Shown piece after piece: positions 22,736 to 33,890 of a stretch of 64,000 nucleotides of DNA; within the stretch, counting starts at the first letter, position 1; the number at the start of each line of letters is the position of its first letter. The notes under the pieces are model-generated. The model was not told the origin of the DNA and did not search any database. It saw nothing but the letters and a program-made list of their open reading frames with translations. This DNA comes from Streblospio benedicti. Its lineage: Eukaryota; Annelida; Polychaeta; Spionida; Spionidae. The stretch is taken from the NCBI GenBank assembly GCA_019095985.1, contig CM032666.1:56210735-56274734 (forward strand), in the 5' to 3' direction. The translations under genes were made by a program, and so were the position numbers.

Positions 22736-24739
22736 TCAATCGCTAAATTCTTCAATCTCAATTTCTTCATCTTCGACATTTAGATCCTCATCTTCTGTGT
22801 TCTGTTTTTCCACCAGCTGCACTGACAAACTTTCTGCAGAGTCAACCTCCACATCCTTTTCATCAAGTTTCTCTTCACGGACAGTTTTATTCCATTTATT
22901 AATGCGCCCTATACTCTTCAAAAAATAATCTTGACCAGGTTTTGTGGATGTTGGTTTGATCATTGCAGCAAATGGGATTAGATTTGTTTGCATTTCAATG
23001 GGCGTCCAACACTGGCCTTTGAATAGTTCTTTGGCACGCAGCGCATTCTTTTTAGCATCTTTCGAAACTGTGAACAGTTGAGGTTTATGCAAAGGTTTCC
23101 AGCCTAATCCTGACTTTGCATTTCCAGTACACCGGGCTCGACTACTATTACAGAACATGATACTTCTAGCAGCTACTGAAGATGAGTACGCTGTAAGACT
23201 AGACCTAGTCGCCCAATTGACAGTGAGATAATCAACATCACTGAGATAATGGCTAGCACTCACAATGTCCTCCAACTCCGGATAGAATTCCAAATAATTT
23301 TGATGAAGATAAGCTACAAAAAAGTCACTTGAGAGCTGACACTTATCAACAACATCTTCTGGATCCACGAGAAGTGGATCCCTATAATATTGCTGTAGGT
23401 GATCAGGCAGAGATTCATGATCCGGAAAATCAACTGGATCCCCTCTTTTACAATACAAGATTTTACCTAAGGCTCTGAACAGAAACAGGCTTGTATCCCT
23501 GCCACCAATGGCTGAGAGGTCGGAGATACGATCTTCTGGACTAATATCACTCGATTTCTTTTGCAACCTACTTAGGCCTGTTTTTTGTGCTTTCTGTGCT
23601 TTATACTTTGAATTCTTTTTGTTGGTGGAGGTGGCGTGAGTTTTATTGAGACATTGTGATAAGTCCTTTGTATCTTTCAGACAGGCAAATTGAAGCGCGT
23701 TAATTGCCCCTCTTAAGTCTCCTGCACTAGCAGTTGCTAGCGCATTCAGTGTGCTTTTATCTGGTACACGTAACCGAACACCCGAAGATGAGCTAGCTTC
23801 CAAAGACGAGATTCGAGTCAGTACTTTTACTAAACTAGTCTGAGCTACTGGGTTAAAACTTATATTAGCAATTGCTAATTCTTCTTGAAAGTCTTTTGGA
23901 AAGAGTTTCCGCTCTAATGATTCCCCCGAGGTGCTATCACTGATGATGAAAATGAGTGGACAGTGACCACTTTGTTTGAAATGTCTTAAAATGCTATGAA
24001 ATTGAGATGCATCCCTATAAAATGCATTTGGGAAGTCTTCTATAAGAATTGCCCTTCTTTGGAAGCTATTGCAAGCAAAGATCTCAAGAGTTTTATATTT
24101 ACTGGTCCTCAACAAGAAATCCTGGAAAACACTAGCTTGAGACTGTCCGCCATAATAATTTGTTCTGTCCTGCCAAGAATCATCACTATCTTTGAGGGAG
24201 TGAAAAGTTTCTCCTGTTGGGTTGCTCCATTCTTGCAAATCAACTTTTAAATCTTTACACAACACTTGTAAAGTTGCAGTTTTACCAGCACCTGACGGTC
24301 CAGTCAAAAGGACCATAGGAGCTCTGTTCTTTTTATTTGAAAAAGCATAATTCAAGCAATCTTTTATTTCTGCAACTTTTTTCTTGTGGACTGCTAAATC
24401 TTCTTCACAAGCTGGTGAATGCTTCTCTGCCCAAAGTTCATTGTTTACTTTAGAACAAGGAGCTTTCTTTGATTTGCCTGACGAGGTGATGAATGGTTCT
24501 GATTCATTTGGTCTCTTGGTTGTCTTGGGTCTACTTGCTGGCTTGTTAGCTCTTGATTTCAGACCGTTATTTAGACCTGCTGGAGGTATATCAAATCCAT
24601 CAAAGGCTGAGTCAACCCAACTGCCTTGACTGGAAGTTAAACTGGGTCCATTTGAGTTTATAGTTTTGGTATTAGATCGCCGTAAATCTGTTGGAACATC
24701 TAAAGGAATACTCATGAAAATCTCATCGTCACTATCCAT
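22736..24739 (-). CDS. RAD17: RAD17 checkpoint clamp loader subunit
   Basis: A 667-residue uninterrupted ORF (human RAD17 is 681). Seen: disordered N-terminus, then LWAEKHSP (about 102-109), Walker A GPSGAGKT (about 147-154), Walker B-like ILIEDFPN, LIFIISDS, FPKDFQEE, a sensor-type region GDLRGAINALQF, then AIGGRDTSLFLFRALGKILY, LHQNYLEF and FRPLHKP-like KPLHKPQ, all close to human RAD17. The C-terminus ends in an acidic stretch (EDEDLN to EEFSD), matching the acidic tail that engages the 9-1-1 clamp. Known: with RFC2-5 it loads RAD9-RAD1-HUS1 onto damaged DNA for ATR signalling, in the nucleus. Odd: no intron, whereas vertebrate RAD17 has many. No SQ or TQ dipeptide is seen in the last 60 residues, where human RAD17 carries ATR/ATM sites. 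Its start faces CRYL1, 846 bp away. Confidence 0.95.
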   Translation of the reverse strand: MDSDDEIFMSIPLDVPTDLRRSNTKTINSNGPSLTSSQGSWVDSAFDGFDIPPAGLNNGLKSRANKPASRPKTTKRPNESEPFITSSGKSKKAPCSKVNNELWAEKHSPACEEDLAVHKKKVAEIKDCLNYAFSNKKNRAPMVLLTGPSGAGKTATLQVLCKDLKVDLQEWSNPTGETFHSLKDSDDSWQDRTNYYGGQSQASVFQDFLLRTSKYKTLEIFACNSFQRRAILIEDFPNAFYRDASQFHSILRHFKQSGHCPLIFIISDSTSGESLERKLFPKDFQEELAIANISFNPVAQTSLVKVLTRISSLEASSSSGVRLRVPDKSTLNALATASAGDLRGAINALQFACLKDTKDLSQCLNKTHATSTNKKNSKYKAQKAQKTGLSRLQKKSSDISPEDRISDLSAIGGRDTSLFLFRALGKILYCKRGDPVDFPDHESLPDHLQQYYRDPLLVDPEDVVDKCQLSSDFFVAYLHQNYLEFYPELEDIVSASHYLSDVDYLTVNWATRSSLTAYSSSVAARSIMFCNSSRARCTGNAKSGLGWKPLHKPQLFTVSKDAKKNALRAKELFKGQCWTPIEMQTNLIPFAAMIKPTSTKPGQDYFLKSIGRINKWNKTVREEKLDEKDVEVDSAESLSVQLVEKQNTEDEDLNVEDEEIEIEEFSD

Positions 24740-25585
24740 GTTATCAATAATTGACAGTCGAAGTTTCTTTAACAGTATGATCCAGCATAAAGTTGAATAT
24801 CATGTCACTACTTAACAAAATTGTCACTCTTCGATTTACACAATTCACATTGATTTATACAAAACACATTTTTTTTCATGCACACTGATCAATAATTTCA
24901 TGAAGCAGTATTGATATGTAGTAAAGATGCAACATAATGCCATCGTTGTGTCTTTTATTTAGATAATTATGTATAAGATTGACATCCTAAAAAATCAAAA
25001 TGGGATTTTTAAATGTTATTATCTTGTCTATTGTGTTTATCTTTGTACTTTAAAAGTCTGTATAAGGGTGACATTGAATGAAGATTGCATTTAAAAAATA
25101 TACATAACGTTCACAACGAACGAACCTGCGTATGACGGACACTTTCAAATAGAAGAAGAGAGGCGACGTACCTGCCCTGGCCCTGTGACAATTCTAAAAT
25201 AAGAATATCTCAATTTTTCGTTTAACCCAGAAAACTGACCACACCTCAATTTCAGCTCTATTCAACCAGCGCTTGCTCATCCAAAAATCAGCAGTAAGCC
25301 TACTTTAGTAATAAGATCTAATATAAAAAATACGCGGCAGTCACCGCGCGGCATAACATTGATGGGGAAATAAACAAGCCAAAACTATGGATTTCAGACT
25401 GAAAATATACCAATATTAATGATAGGTAGGTAGCCTTAGAGTTTTAGTAGAGCTCTACATGATGTTGCCGTGTTTAAAATGTCCACATGGTCCAGGACTT
25501 TGTGCCGTAAGTGATAACGAGGTGGATAAAGTTACTTCAGAATTATACTGTTCATCAGGAAACACCCATCAGTTAAACTATCACT
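24740..25585. promoter_or_regulatory. Shared head-to-head intergenic region, RAD17/CRYL1
   Basis: The 846 bp separate the start codons of RAD17 (minus) and CRYL1 (plus). The first transcribed parts of both genes and possibly a bidirectional promoter are here. CpGs cluster near 25325-25360 (tacgcggcagtcaccgcgcgg). No clear TATA box is seen for either gene. An unrelated short ORF at 25459 overlaps the CRYL1 start in another frame. Confidence 0.4.
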
Positions 25586-28119
25586 ATGGACGCATCAAAG
25601 GAAAGTACGGACAAGGGAAAGGTGGCTGTTATTGGCAGGTATGTGCAGCATTGTTATTATTTTAATTTGTATAGACCTACTGTAGAATCTCCAAGCAGGC
25701 CTAATTAATTAAGGCTATTTTTATGATAAGACAGACCATATATTTTGAGGTCATAAGGGACATCAATAAACTCCCATAAAGGGACCACCTCTCTATTGAA
25801 ACCAGTCCCCTGGTGATCTACATAGAGAGAATTTTTGTGTGTACTTACATATACATTTATATACATGCAAAAGAACCCCTCTATTACGACCAATCGAGAC
25901 TGGCCTCAAGAGATTTCAATATAGAGAGGTGGTTTAATTGGTGTTCTTCGTTCTATTTTTGTAACTTGAAAACCAAATTGTTTTGTTCGTGTTTGCTTTC
26001 AGTGGTCTTATCGGTAGAAGTTGGGCCATGCTATTTGCTGCCGCCGAATATAACGTGTGCATCTTTGATATAGAACCCAAACAAATCGATGACGCGTTGG
26101 CCAATATCCGCGTGCAACTCAAGGTAAGCACGATACGTGCTCAGGGAAAGAGCTCTCTCATATGCACCACCACTAGCATATCCAGGCATTTGTTTCGTAT
26201 AAAGCCCCCCCTCCGGTCTATGCTTCAAGGAATCGATTCATATGTCCATCAAGCAGAACTGCTCTAAAAAGGCACCCAGCTAGGGCACTAGCAGGTCTCA
26301 CTAGAGAGGCGGTCTCTTTCTGAATGTTTGGAGGTTGTACTGTGATTGATATGTATATTTTTTTCTTTTTAGGACCTTGAAAAACAAGGACTTTTGCGTG
26401 GAAAGTTGTCTGTAGAAGAACAATTTAATCTCATCAGAGGTGTAAATGATTTAAAAGAATGTGTCACTGGTGCCGTCTATGTGCAGGTACGTGTATTGCA
26501 GAACGGTTTCAATTCTCTCTCTTACAACTGCATTACTGATAAATACATCATTGATATTAATTTAACAAAAATAATGAGAAAATAATGTATGAATATACTT
26601 TATTAGGAATGTGTGCCAGAAAAACTGGAGCTTAAGAAGTCTGTTTGGGCCGAGGTTGATAAGTACGTGGGCAGCGACACGATCATGGCGTCCTCCACAT
26701 CGTCCCTGCCCGCGTCCACCTTCACGGCAGAACTCGCCCACAGGGACCAGTGCATCGTGGCACACCCGGTACCTGTACTATCTTACTTTCTATTGGAATA
26801 TTATTTTGATTACGCACGTCCTAGAATTTCGATAGAAAGAAAGTGTAAGAATGAAGGTCTACGTACATTCCGATGATGGTCTCCATGCAATGTTTTGCCA
26901 CTGCAAAGTGAGGCTGGCCAAAGCTAGTAGTGTATACAATCTAACCTCCTATGGTTTTTATCATCAAAATAAACTGTCATTGTCTAACCTTCTCTAGACA
27001 AACCCTCCATTTTATGCGCCCTTGACTGAAATTTGTCCAGCACCATATACTAGAGAAGATCTGGCCAAGAAGACATATGCTATGATGGAAGAAATTGGTC
27101 AAGTCCCCGTAATGATCAACAAGGAAGTGCTAGGCTTTGTTCTTAACAGACTTCAGTATCAGCTACTTAACGAATGCTGGAGACTAATAGAGGTAAATTT
27201 TTGTATATAGAAAAATGTTGCCCAATCACATTCTCTGACTTAATGATGTAATATTACCTACTCATGGTGATCAAAAGTTGTGTCAAATTCATCCTGGGTT
27301 CCAATAAAATTGTTCATCATTAATTAGAAAGAATTATGATATACCTATTGGAACCTGGGATTTGAACCTGCGAGAGTTTTGATGTCGCAGCATCATCGCC
27401 AAGCCAAAAGAATCTAAAATCTTGTGAAGAAACTAAACTTTAATGTCCTCATGTATCATTGACTATAGTAGTAACCTGAATAGGTCGGCATTGATGTTTT
27501 GTTTTCCAGGATGATGCTATTGACGTTGAAGATTTGGATAGAGTTATAAAAGATGGTCTTGGGTTGAGATACGCTTTTGTTGGTCCATTAGAGACATGCC
27601 ATTTGAATGGCCAGGGTAGGATTATTATTTGCATATTACAGGGAAGGGTCCAGGGAGCACATGGCTGAATTTGGGCATTGTTTGTGGGCTAAAAAAATTT
27701 CTCATAGAACAAAATAAACATTTTTTCCTTAAAAGAAAACAAAAAAACTGCACATTTATTTTTGAATGAAAAAAAAACACCCACACATTCCTTTAAATAC
27801 ATATATTAGGCCTAAGTATAGCACCGTGATTTGCTTAATTTTGATCAACATTTACATCTAGACTACAAATTAACCTAACAATCTGTTCTTTTCATTTTTA
27901 GGCTTTTTGGATTATTGTGATCGTTTTGGGGATATGATCTATGATGTGTGCAAAAACTTTGGTCCGGTTCCCAAACTTGGTGGGCCAACTGCCGAGAAAA
28001 TTTTCAATGAAGTTTCCAAGAAGGTGCCACTTGAAAGTTTGAGCGAAAGGTGCAGGTGGAGAGACGCCAGATTAGCAGGACTTGCAAAACTCAAAGCCAA
28101 CTTGGATAACAAATCTTAA
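25586..28119 (+). CDS. CRYL1: Lambda-crystallin homologue / L-gulonate 3-dehydrogenase
   Basis: Seven exons: 25586-25638, 26003-26123, 26373-26486, 26607-26768, 26998-27192, 27510-27615, 27902-28119. Total 969 nt, 322 residues (human CRYL1 319). Start MDASKEST is followed directly by the Rossmann motif [19 protein letters not shown] is rebuilt across the first splice. Then [51 protein letters not shown] (catalytic His within HP..NPP), [15 protein letters not shown] and [14 protein letters not shown], all matching human CRYL1. Known: an NAD-dependent 3-hydroxyacyl-CoA-dehydrogenase-fold enzyme that oxidises L-gulonate to 3-dehydro-L-gulonate in the glucuronate/uronate pathway, cytosolic. AATAAA at 28179-28184 is 60 nt past the stop. 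Introns 1 and 2 carry pogo-like fragments, intron 5 a SINE-like element. Confidence 0.96.
25735..26345. mobile_element. Pogo/Tigger-like fragments in CRYL1 introns 1 and 2
   Basis: Intron 1 has ccacctctctattg and gactggcctcaag with gagaggtggt (about 25735-25937). Intron 2 has actagagaggcggtctcttt ending ggttgtactg (about 26262-26342). These phrases match the termini of the relics at 19848-20226 and 43925-44389. Exon 2 of CRYL1 (26003-26123) lies between, so these are probably two separate short insertions rather than one element. No ORF. Confidence 0.45.
27270..27425 (-). mobile_element. tRNA-derived SINE-like sequence in CRYL1 intron 5
   Basis: On the minus strand a near-perfect RNA polymerase III B box, GGTTCAAATCC, lies about 45 nt after an A-box-like TTGGCGATGATGC. 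A full tRNA cloverleaf is not convincing. A 12-base inverted pair (ctgggttccaat and attggaacctgg) lies at about 27296-27360, suggesting a composite relic. Confidence 0.45.
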
Positions 28120-28888
28120 TTGTACTTAAGATTCTCTCAAAGGTGGCGAAGAAAATTTTAGGTCGTGAGCATACATCCAATAAATGTAGGACTAATAATT
28201 GTTCAGCATTATATTTCTGAATAATATGAAGGTTGACACAATAAAAAAATTAGTGGGAATCATGATCAAATAACTGGTATTAATCCATATAATAGCATAG
28301 CTATCTTCCAGCGACACAGGGAAAAAATAGGACATTTTATCCATGGGTTTGAGATTCATAACCGTGCTCTGCAGCGTTAAGCACAAGAGTATTAGAGGAG
28401 TCCTCCCAGTGGAGAACCCGCTGTACGATCAACTTCCCGAGACCCATCACTATTGCTTCTCTCCCAGCCCCCCATATGAACATATTTTAGGAACTTGTTC
28501 TTAACGAATTATGGAAAATAACCACTCGGATGAACATGATTTTACAATTTTAGTTATTGAGGAAAATGTATGGTCACCCACCCGAGATATTGCTACACTG
28601 GATATAATTTGTGGAGAAGATTCCAGTACATACATGTACGAATTCTACTTGGAATAGGAAATTTGAAAAACCCTTTTAGGGTAAAAACAAACTTTTTCTA
28701 ACAGAATTCTCTCACATGAACAAAGTTCAGGGTTCTCACAGAATTCGGAGATTGAAATTCGAGATATTTTCAATTTTTTCTTGATACCTATATAAATAGT
28801 GAAGAAAATGTTATCGATGTTATACTCATGATCAAAACAAAAGATGGTGAGGCTTTCCATTTATTTTTTTGTTTTCTTTTTACAATGT
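28120..28888. other. Convergent intergenic region, CRYL1/RPL24
   Basis: Holds the CRYL1 polyA signal (28179) and the RPL24 polyA signal (TTTATT at 28860-28865, AATAAA on minus). No gene or repeat recognised. Confidence 0.6.
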
Positions 28889-31800
28889 CTATCTCTTGCC
28901 ACCCACTCTGGGTTTGGCGCCACCAGCAGGTCTGGCAGCCTTGGTTTGCTTGGGCAGAGCTTTGGAGGCAGGCTGCAAAAAAGAAATATTTTTTAGGTAA
29001 ATAGAGAATTACACTTCTTAAACAATTGAAATGTTAATGAAGGATTACTTTTAATCTTTTTAAATAAAATAGATGTGTCCAATTATTTATTCACATCAAA
29101 ACAATACACAAAAAGTGACAATTTTATATCATTAACTTTTTTCCAGCACTTACAACACGTAAACGCTCAAAGAAGTTTAATTGCTTTTCAATTTTAACTG
29201 TCAGAACTTTGCTATTTTAATCAGGTAATTCTACTTAAGCCAAATAAAGTCACTGGATAGTTAACAGCCAATATATATTATTACCAAAATTATACTTTCT
29301 AACAATAAAATTCTATGACCACATTTTCCAGGACCAAATTTTGCACATGATTCTTTCTTTTATTGCATGATTCTCATTTTTTTTTATGTATTCATGGAAA
29401 TGTAATAAGTCAAAACATATGTACCTTAGTTGCTTTCTTGGTAGCTTCCTTGGCCTTGTTCTTTTCCTTGGCAGCCCTACAAGCAATAAAATTAAACTGA
29501 GATGACAAAATGAAAAATAGATAAAAGCTAATATTTCTCCCAGGTGTAAAGGTTCAATACAATCCATAATTCTGGGCAGCTTTAAGGGTTGGAATTAGGC
29601 AAAAATATGCTTCATATTAGACCGAACAGCACTCAAAAATTTCAAAAATTGTCCTTGCACTCCTTGCGCAAGCTATGATCTGTATGCAAAATCAACCGGA
29701 TTTGCTGTGTCAAAAGGACAAGTAACTTAAACTTTTTTACTTGTTAATACAAGCAGATTATCCTGAGCCTAAATTCATTATTAGGCTCTCTTATGTCTAA
29801 AAGAATATTGGGAAAACAATCCTTCCAGTTCAAACAAAATTTCAGATCACAGCAAAATAACAGTCAATGACGCCATTATCAAATTCAATATTAAGATTTG
29901 TTCAAACCTGATGGCTTGCTCCCGCTGAGCCTTCCTGACCTCAGGCTTCTGGTTTCTCTTAGCCATGATGTCGGAGAGGGAAGCACCAGTGATGGCTCTC
30001 TGAAACTTGGTTGTACGGCGGGTTCTCTTCTTGGAGGACTCCTCAACAATACCCTTCTTGTGCTTGCGCCTGTAGAGCACGGTCCAGTTAATCTTACGAG
30101 GGTTGCGCTTCATGTGATGGGCAGCCTCACATTTTCCATTGAGGAAGACATAGGACTGAAATGAAGAGGATTATAACTTCATGTTAGCAAAATATCTAAA
30201 CCCGTATCAAAACAGTCTCGCTCATAATATGCCTCATTAGCACTCATGTGTCAGATGGACGCATAACACCATGCATTTGCTGCAAAAAAAGACCCACCAT
30301 CACACCATCTTTTCATACAGAAACTCTTGCTGTTATGACACCATAATCATACGCAATAACTGAGAACAGGATAAACAACACATTTCGATGAAATTTTTGT
30401 GGCAGATATGCAGGATCTTAATATTATTTGACTATTATTTGTGAGAACAATTAATCATATTTCAACGATATTCCCACTACCGTTATATACCAATGGGATG
30501 GAAAGCACCTGCTCTCTCCGATTGAAACGAGTTTGATTATCATAAGGGATTAACGCTTAGGAACTCACAGCCTCGATAAAAGTGGCTTTGCAAGCAGAAT
30601 ACATACTCAAGAATGTTTTTTGGTCAATGCTAAACCCACCTAAAAACCCCAGCCCATTAAAACCTGGGTAAAATTGGGTCCCGGTGGGGTTTTTTTTAGG
30701 GGCGGGCGGGTAGTTGCGAACCCTGAGGTTAACAAAACTAGTCTAACTCGTGCAAGTTTGAATTGCCGTTGCAATAACGTACACGGCCAAACGTGGCTAG
30801 TAGTGCCAATAAAAATGTGGATACGCCTACATTTACACCCGCTTCGTGCGGATTAGTTAACTTTACACCAGAGTTCATTTTGACCAATGCAAGCAGTTCG
30901 TCTATTTTGCAATGGCGGCTTTTCAGACAACGAAAATATTAATAATAATGGATCATCATCATTACAAACCAATTCAAAATGATTTCAAGCACCAGATCAA
31001 TCATAATCCGATTATGAAACGACAGAATAAAGTGACTCAGAAGACACACATAGTACAATATCGCATTTGTTTGTTCGTGTCTGTTGTCGATCATGAAATT
31101 CGACGGCCTATGCTGGTTTACGCACCAAGATAACTTTCAAGATTTTTTATTTAAAGTTTATCCTCCAAATAAGCTGTTTAATGTTCCTTTACCTTCGATA
31201 AATGCCCTTTCTGATGATGCTGAGCTTTCACATCATTAATACAAGAGAAACAACTTAATAGAAATGTCTTTCAAATTTACTTGTCCGAGCATTAAATTTG
31301 AATGCAGGCAGGCAAAAGCCAGTTTGAAAATTATTATAAACAAATAAATCTAAAATTCTCTTACTTTATGGTAAATATAAGAAACACGATGATTCTGACT
31401 ACACGGGCAAATTGAAGCATTTACCAGGGTTCCAGAAGTTAGTCTCGGACGCAAAGCTGTCAAAATACCTGCTTTCATTGACATTTTACGTTTTGCAATT
31501 TCGTTTCCCGTGAGCCATTAGCCGGCAGTGGAGGGTTAATGTATGTAGCTGATGTGTGAGCTAGACTTTGATACCTAGAGTTCAAAGACAAATTGTCTGT
31601 GTGATACACCAAAACCTCTAGATAATGAGCTCAGCACCCAGAATTTAACGTATAGATAAGCCTTCGAGGTCTACTCTAACGTGAACTGTGGGGTATACTA
31701 GTTGTGTAATGCGTGGGTACTTGCTAGATTACAAATTTCATCATGCTCAGACAGTAACTAATAAGGGTTTCCACGAACTAATGTTTACAGATTTTAAAAG

Positions 31801-32122
31801 GGGTTTATCAATGTACTAATGAATGATTTTCTAACTGCACGCTACCTGAATTACAATTAAGATAAGAGATATAAGGATTAAATAAGTAAATCAGTATACT
31901 CACTCTTCCATCAATCTTTACACATCTTTTCCCGTGGCCGGGGTAGACCTTCAGGCCACTGAACGAACACAGTTCGATCCTAAATAAACATAATAGATAT
32001 GTCAGTTTATTGGTAAGATATGCATGTTTGAATAAACTTCTCAATAAGATTATTATAATGTATGATTAAGTAGATATTCGAGGATATTTTGACATAACAA
32101 AGTAATGTGTTACTAACTTCAT
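28889..32122 (-). CDS. RPL24: 60S ribosomal protein L24 (eL24)
   Basis: Five exons on the minus strand: 32122-32118 (ATGAA only), 31979-31904, 30155-29908, 29476-29425, 28972-28889. Total 465 nt, 154 residues (human 157). Sequence [18 protein letters not shown], then [44 protein letters not shown] and [18 protein letters not shown] matches eL24 along its length; the C-terminus is Lys/Ala-rich. Known: a component of the large subunit forming an intersubunit bridge, assembled late in the cytoplasm. The tiny first coding exon that splits the second codon is common in ribosomal protein genes. Intron 2 is large (1.75 kb). The pyrimidine-rich leader fits TOP control. AATAAA on the minus strand is about 24 nt past the stop. 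Confidence 0.97.
29477..29907 (-). other. RPL24 intron 3 with a hairpin
   Basis: An 8-bp perfect stem (ttgtcctt at 29649-29656 with aaggacaa at 29714-29721) encloses a second stem (gcaaaatc with gatttgc). The shape recalls one half of an H/ACA snoRNA, and ribosomal-protein introns often host snoRNAs. No clear H and ACA boxes were confirmed, so it is not called as an RNA gene. Confidence 0.35.
30156..31903 (-). other. RPL24 intron 2, no gene seen
   Basis: 1.75 kb. It contains a GC/G-run region near 30640-30715 (imperfect inverted pair acccacctaaaaacccc with ggggttttttttaggg) and otherwise AT-rich unique sequence. Short reading frames on both strands show no family resemblance. Confidence 0.55.
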
Positions 32123-32126
32123 TTTT

Positions 32127-32143
32127 GCGGAAGTAAGAAAGGA
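32127..32143 (-). promoter_or_regulatory. 5'-TOP-like pyrimidine tract of RPL24
   Basis: On the minus strand CCTTTCTTACTTCC ends four to eight bases before the start codon ATGAAG. This is typical of 5' terminal oligopyrimidine leaders, which put ribosomal-protein mRNAs under mTOR/LARP1 translational control. The exact transcription start is not known. Confidence 0.55.
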
Positions 32144-32479
32144 CTTATGGGTAAACACGGAGTGAAGTCCTCCATTCACAATCTCGCACTACTAAAGGTC
32201 TCGACCCAGTGATCAAGTCAAGTTAGGTCAAGTAATATTTATTTCAGTGTATTTAAGTCGGTACATGTACAATATAACATATGACATAAGCTCTACAGAG
32301 CTTTAATTAAAACCGACGAAAAGGGACGTGATACGTCAGGTCATTAATCATGAATCCCACACAATAGATATGTGGATATTTTATAAAATTCAATAAATTA
32401 AAAATGCTTTCTACATTTAAAAACGTCAATACATATGATGTGCAGCCATTACAGTTTTGTTTTGTATGATATTCTATTC

Positions 32480-33890
32480 ATTTAGATATGAATCCAATAA
32501 AAAAAATTGGGAGTAAACCTGTTTGGTTTGACTATGTTGAGGACCTTTACAAGTCCTCTACGGACTCACTTTTTCTATGGCGTGAATCTGGCCAGCCCAA
32601 ACATATAAAATTTCCTCAAAATAATGTTACCTTGAGCATAAAGTTGCCGTGTATATCGGCTTATATCAACATCATCACTATTATCATTGTTAATGAAATA
32701 CCCCAGATACTTTAACTTAGTACAGTCAGTAAGAAATTCACCATTAAGTGAGAATTTGTTGGAAGCAGTTGACAGTTTTTGTTTGCATAATGGTAGTATA
32801 TGTGTCTGTTTTCTAGATGCAAGTAAAGACTTTGATTGAATGAATCATTCTACCTTGTTAACAAATTGATCAAACGTGGTGTCCCTTGTGCTCATTACAT
32901 TTTTCATAATTTAAAGTACTGGTACTGTAACCAGAAAATATGTGTACGTTGGGGTAACTGCCATTCTGATCCCTTTAGCATGTCCAATGGTATCATGCAA
33001 GGAGGTATTTTGTCACCCTATCTGTATATATATATATATATATATGGATGACCACAGTGATAGGTTGAACAAATTAAAAGTTGGCTTTTGTGTAGATGAC
33101 GCTATTGTGTATCATGTAATGTATGCAAATGAAATTGCTTTGCTAGCTCCGTCATTTGCTGGTCCCAAGAGGCTTTCAGCCATTTATGAACATTTTGGCA
33201 ATGAGAAGGATATTTTATATAATGCTCAGAAACGTGTGATATGTCTTTCTTGGCTAAATCTTTGAAGTGTTCCAATTCATATGTGCACTCTTGATCTGAA
33301 ACTAACTCTTTTTAGGACGTATTGTACAATACAATACAATACAATTTATATAGCATAAATTCCACTAAATGTTCATGTACGCTTGTAGGCCTCCTTAACA
33401 AATGATGCTTTAGTTGTGATTTAAAGGATGCAAGAGTTTTGGATTGTCGAATGGACAGTGGAAGTTTATTGTACTCTAATGTATCCTGCCCACCTGTGGT
33501 GGAATTAAAAAATATCTGCCATTACCCGTCTGTATACTGGATCCGATTTACCATAACATAATGAAATTATTTATGGGTTTGTCTAAATTTGTAAACACCA
33601 GTATGTTATGTGAGTTTGTCAATATACATTCTTGTCAATCTGTTATTCGTAACCTGGTATTTGGATTCATGATGCGACTCAACCGTTCTGTAAATCTTCT
33701 TGTCAAAGCCATTGAAAATTCTGGTCTTCATTTTGTATCACGCATTAATCTGCATTGGAGATCTCTGTTATAATATCCCTGAGTTTGTTTTATCAGTTTA
33801 TGTTGTTCTTTATATATGTATTTATATGGACCAATGTTTATACATGTAACACTGTATCTTATAGTCCGGAATAAAGTTATTGAATTGAAC
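32480..33890 (+). mobile_element. Degraded non-LTR retrotransposon (LINE), Jockey/CR1-like
   Basis: Reading frames in pieces show typical LINE ORF2 phrases. WRESGQPKH at 32580-32600 is the endonuclease-RT linker. NKLIKRGVPCAHYI, LKYWYCNQKICVRWGN, SDPFSMSNGIMQGGILSPY and DRLNKLKVGFCVDDAIV lie at 32840-33110. The catalytic MYADD box reads MYANE here, so it is dead. The tail piece (33561-33773) has the VIRNLVFGFMMRLNRSVN and INLHWRSLL phrases. The 3' end is attgaattgaactgaa after an AATAAA near 33870. Another repeat, starting caatacaatacaatacaatt near 33326, splits it. Frame breaks are numerous. Confidence 0.8.

Noticed and set aside
25459-25665. 68-residue ORF at the CRYL1 start
   Set aside because: It is in a different frame from the CRYL1 start MDASKEST, which alone gives the intact Rossmann motif after splicing.
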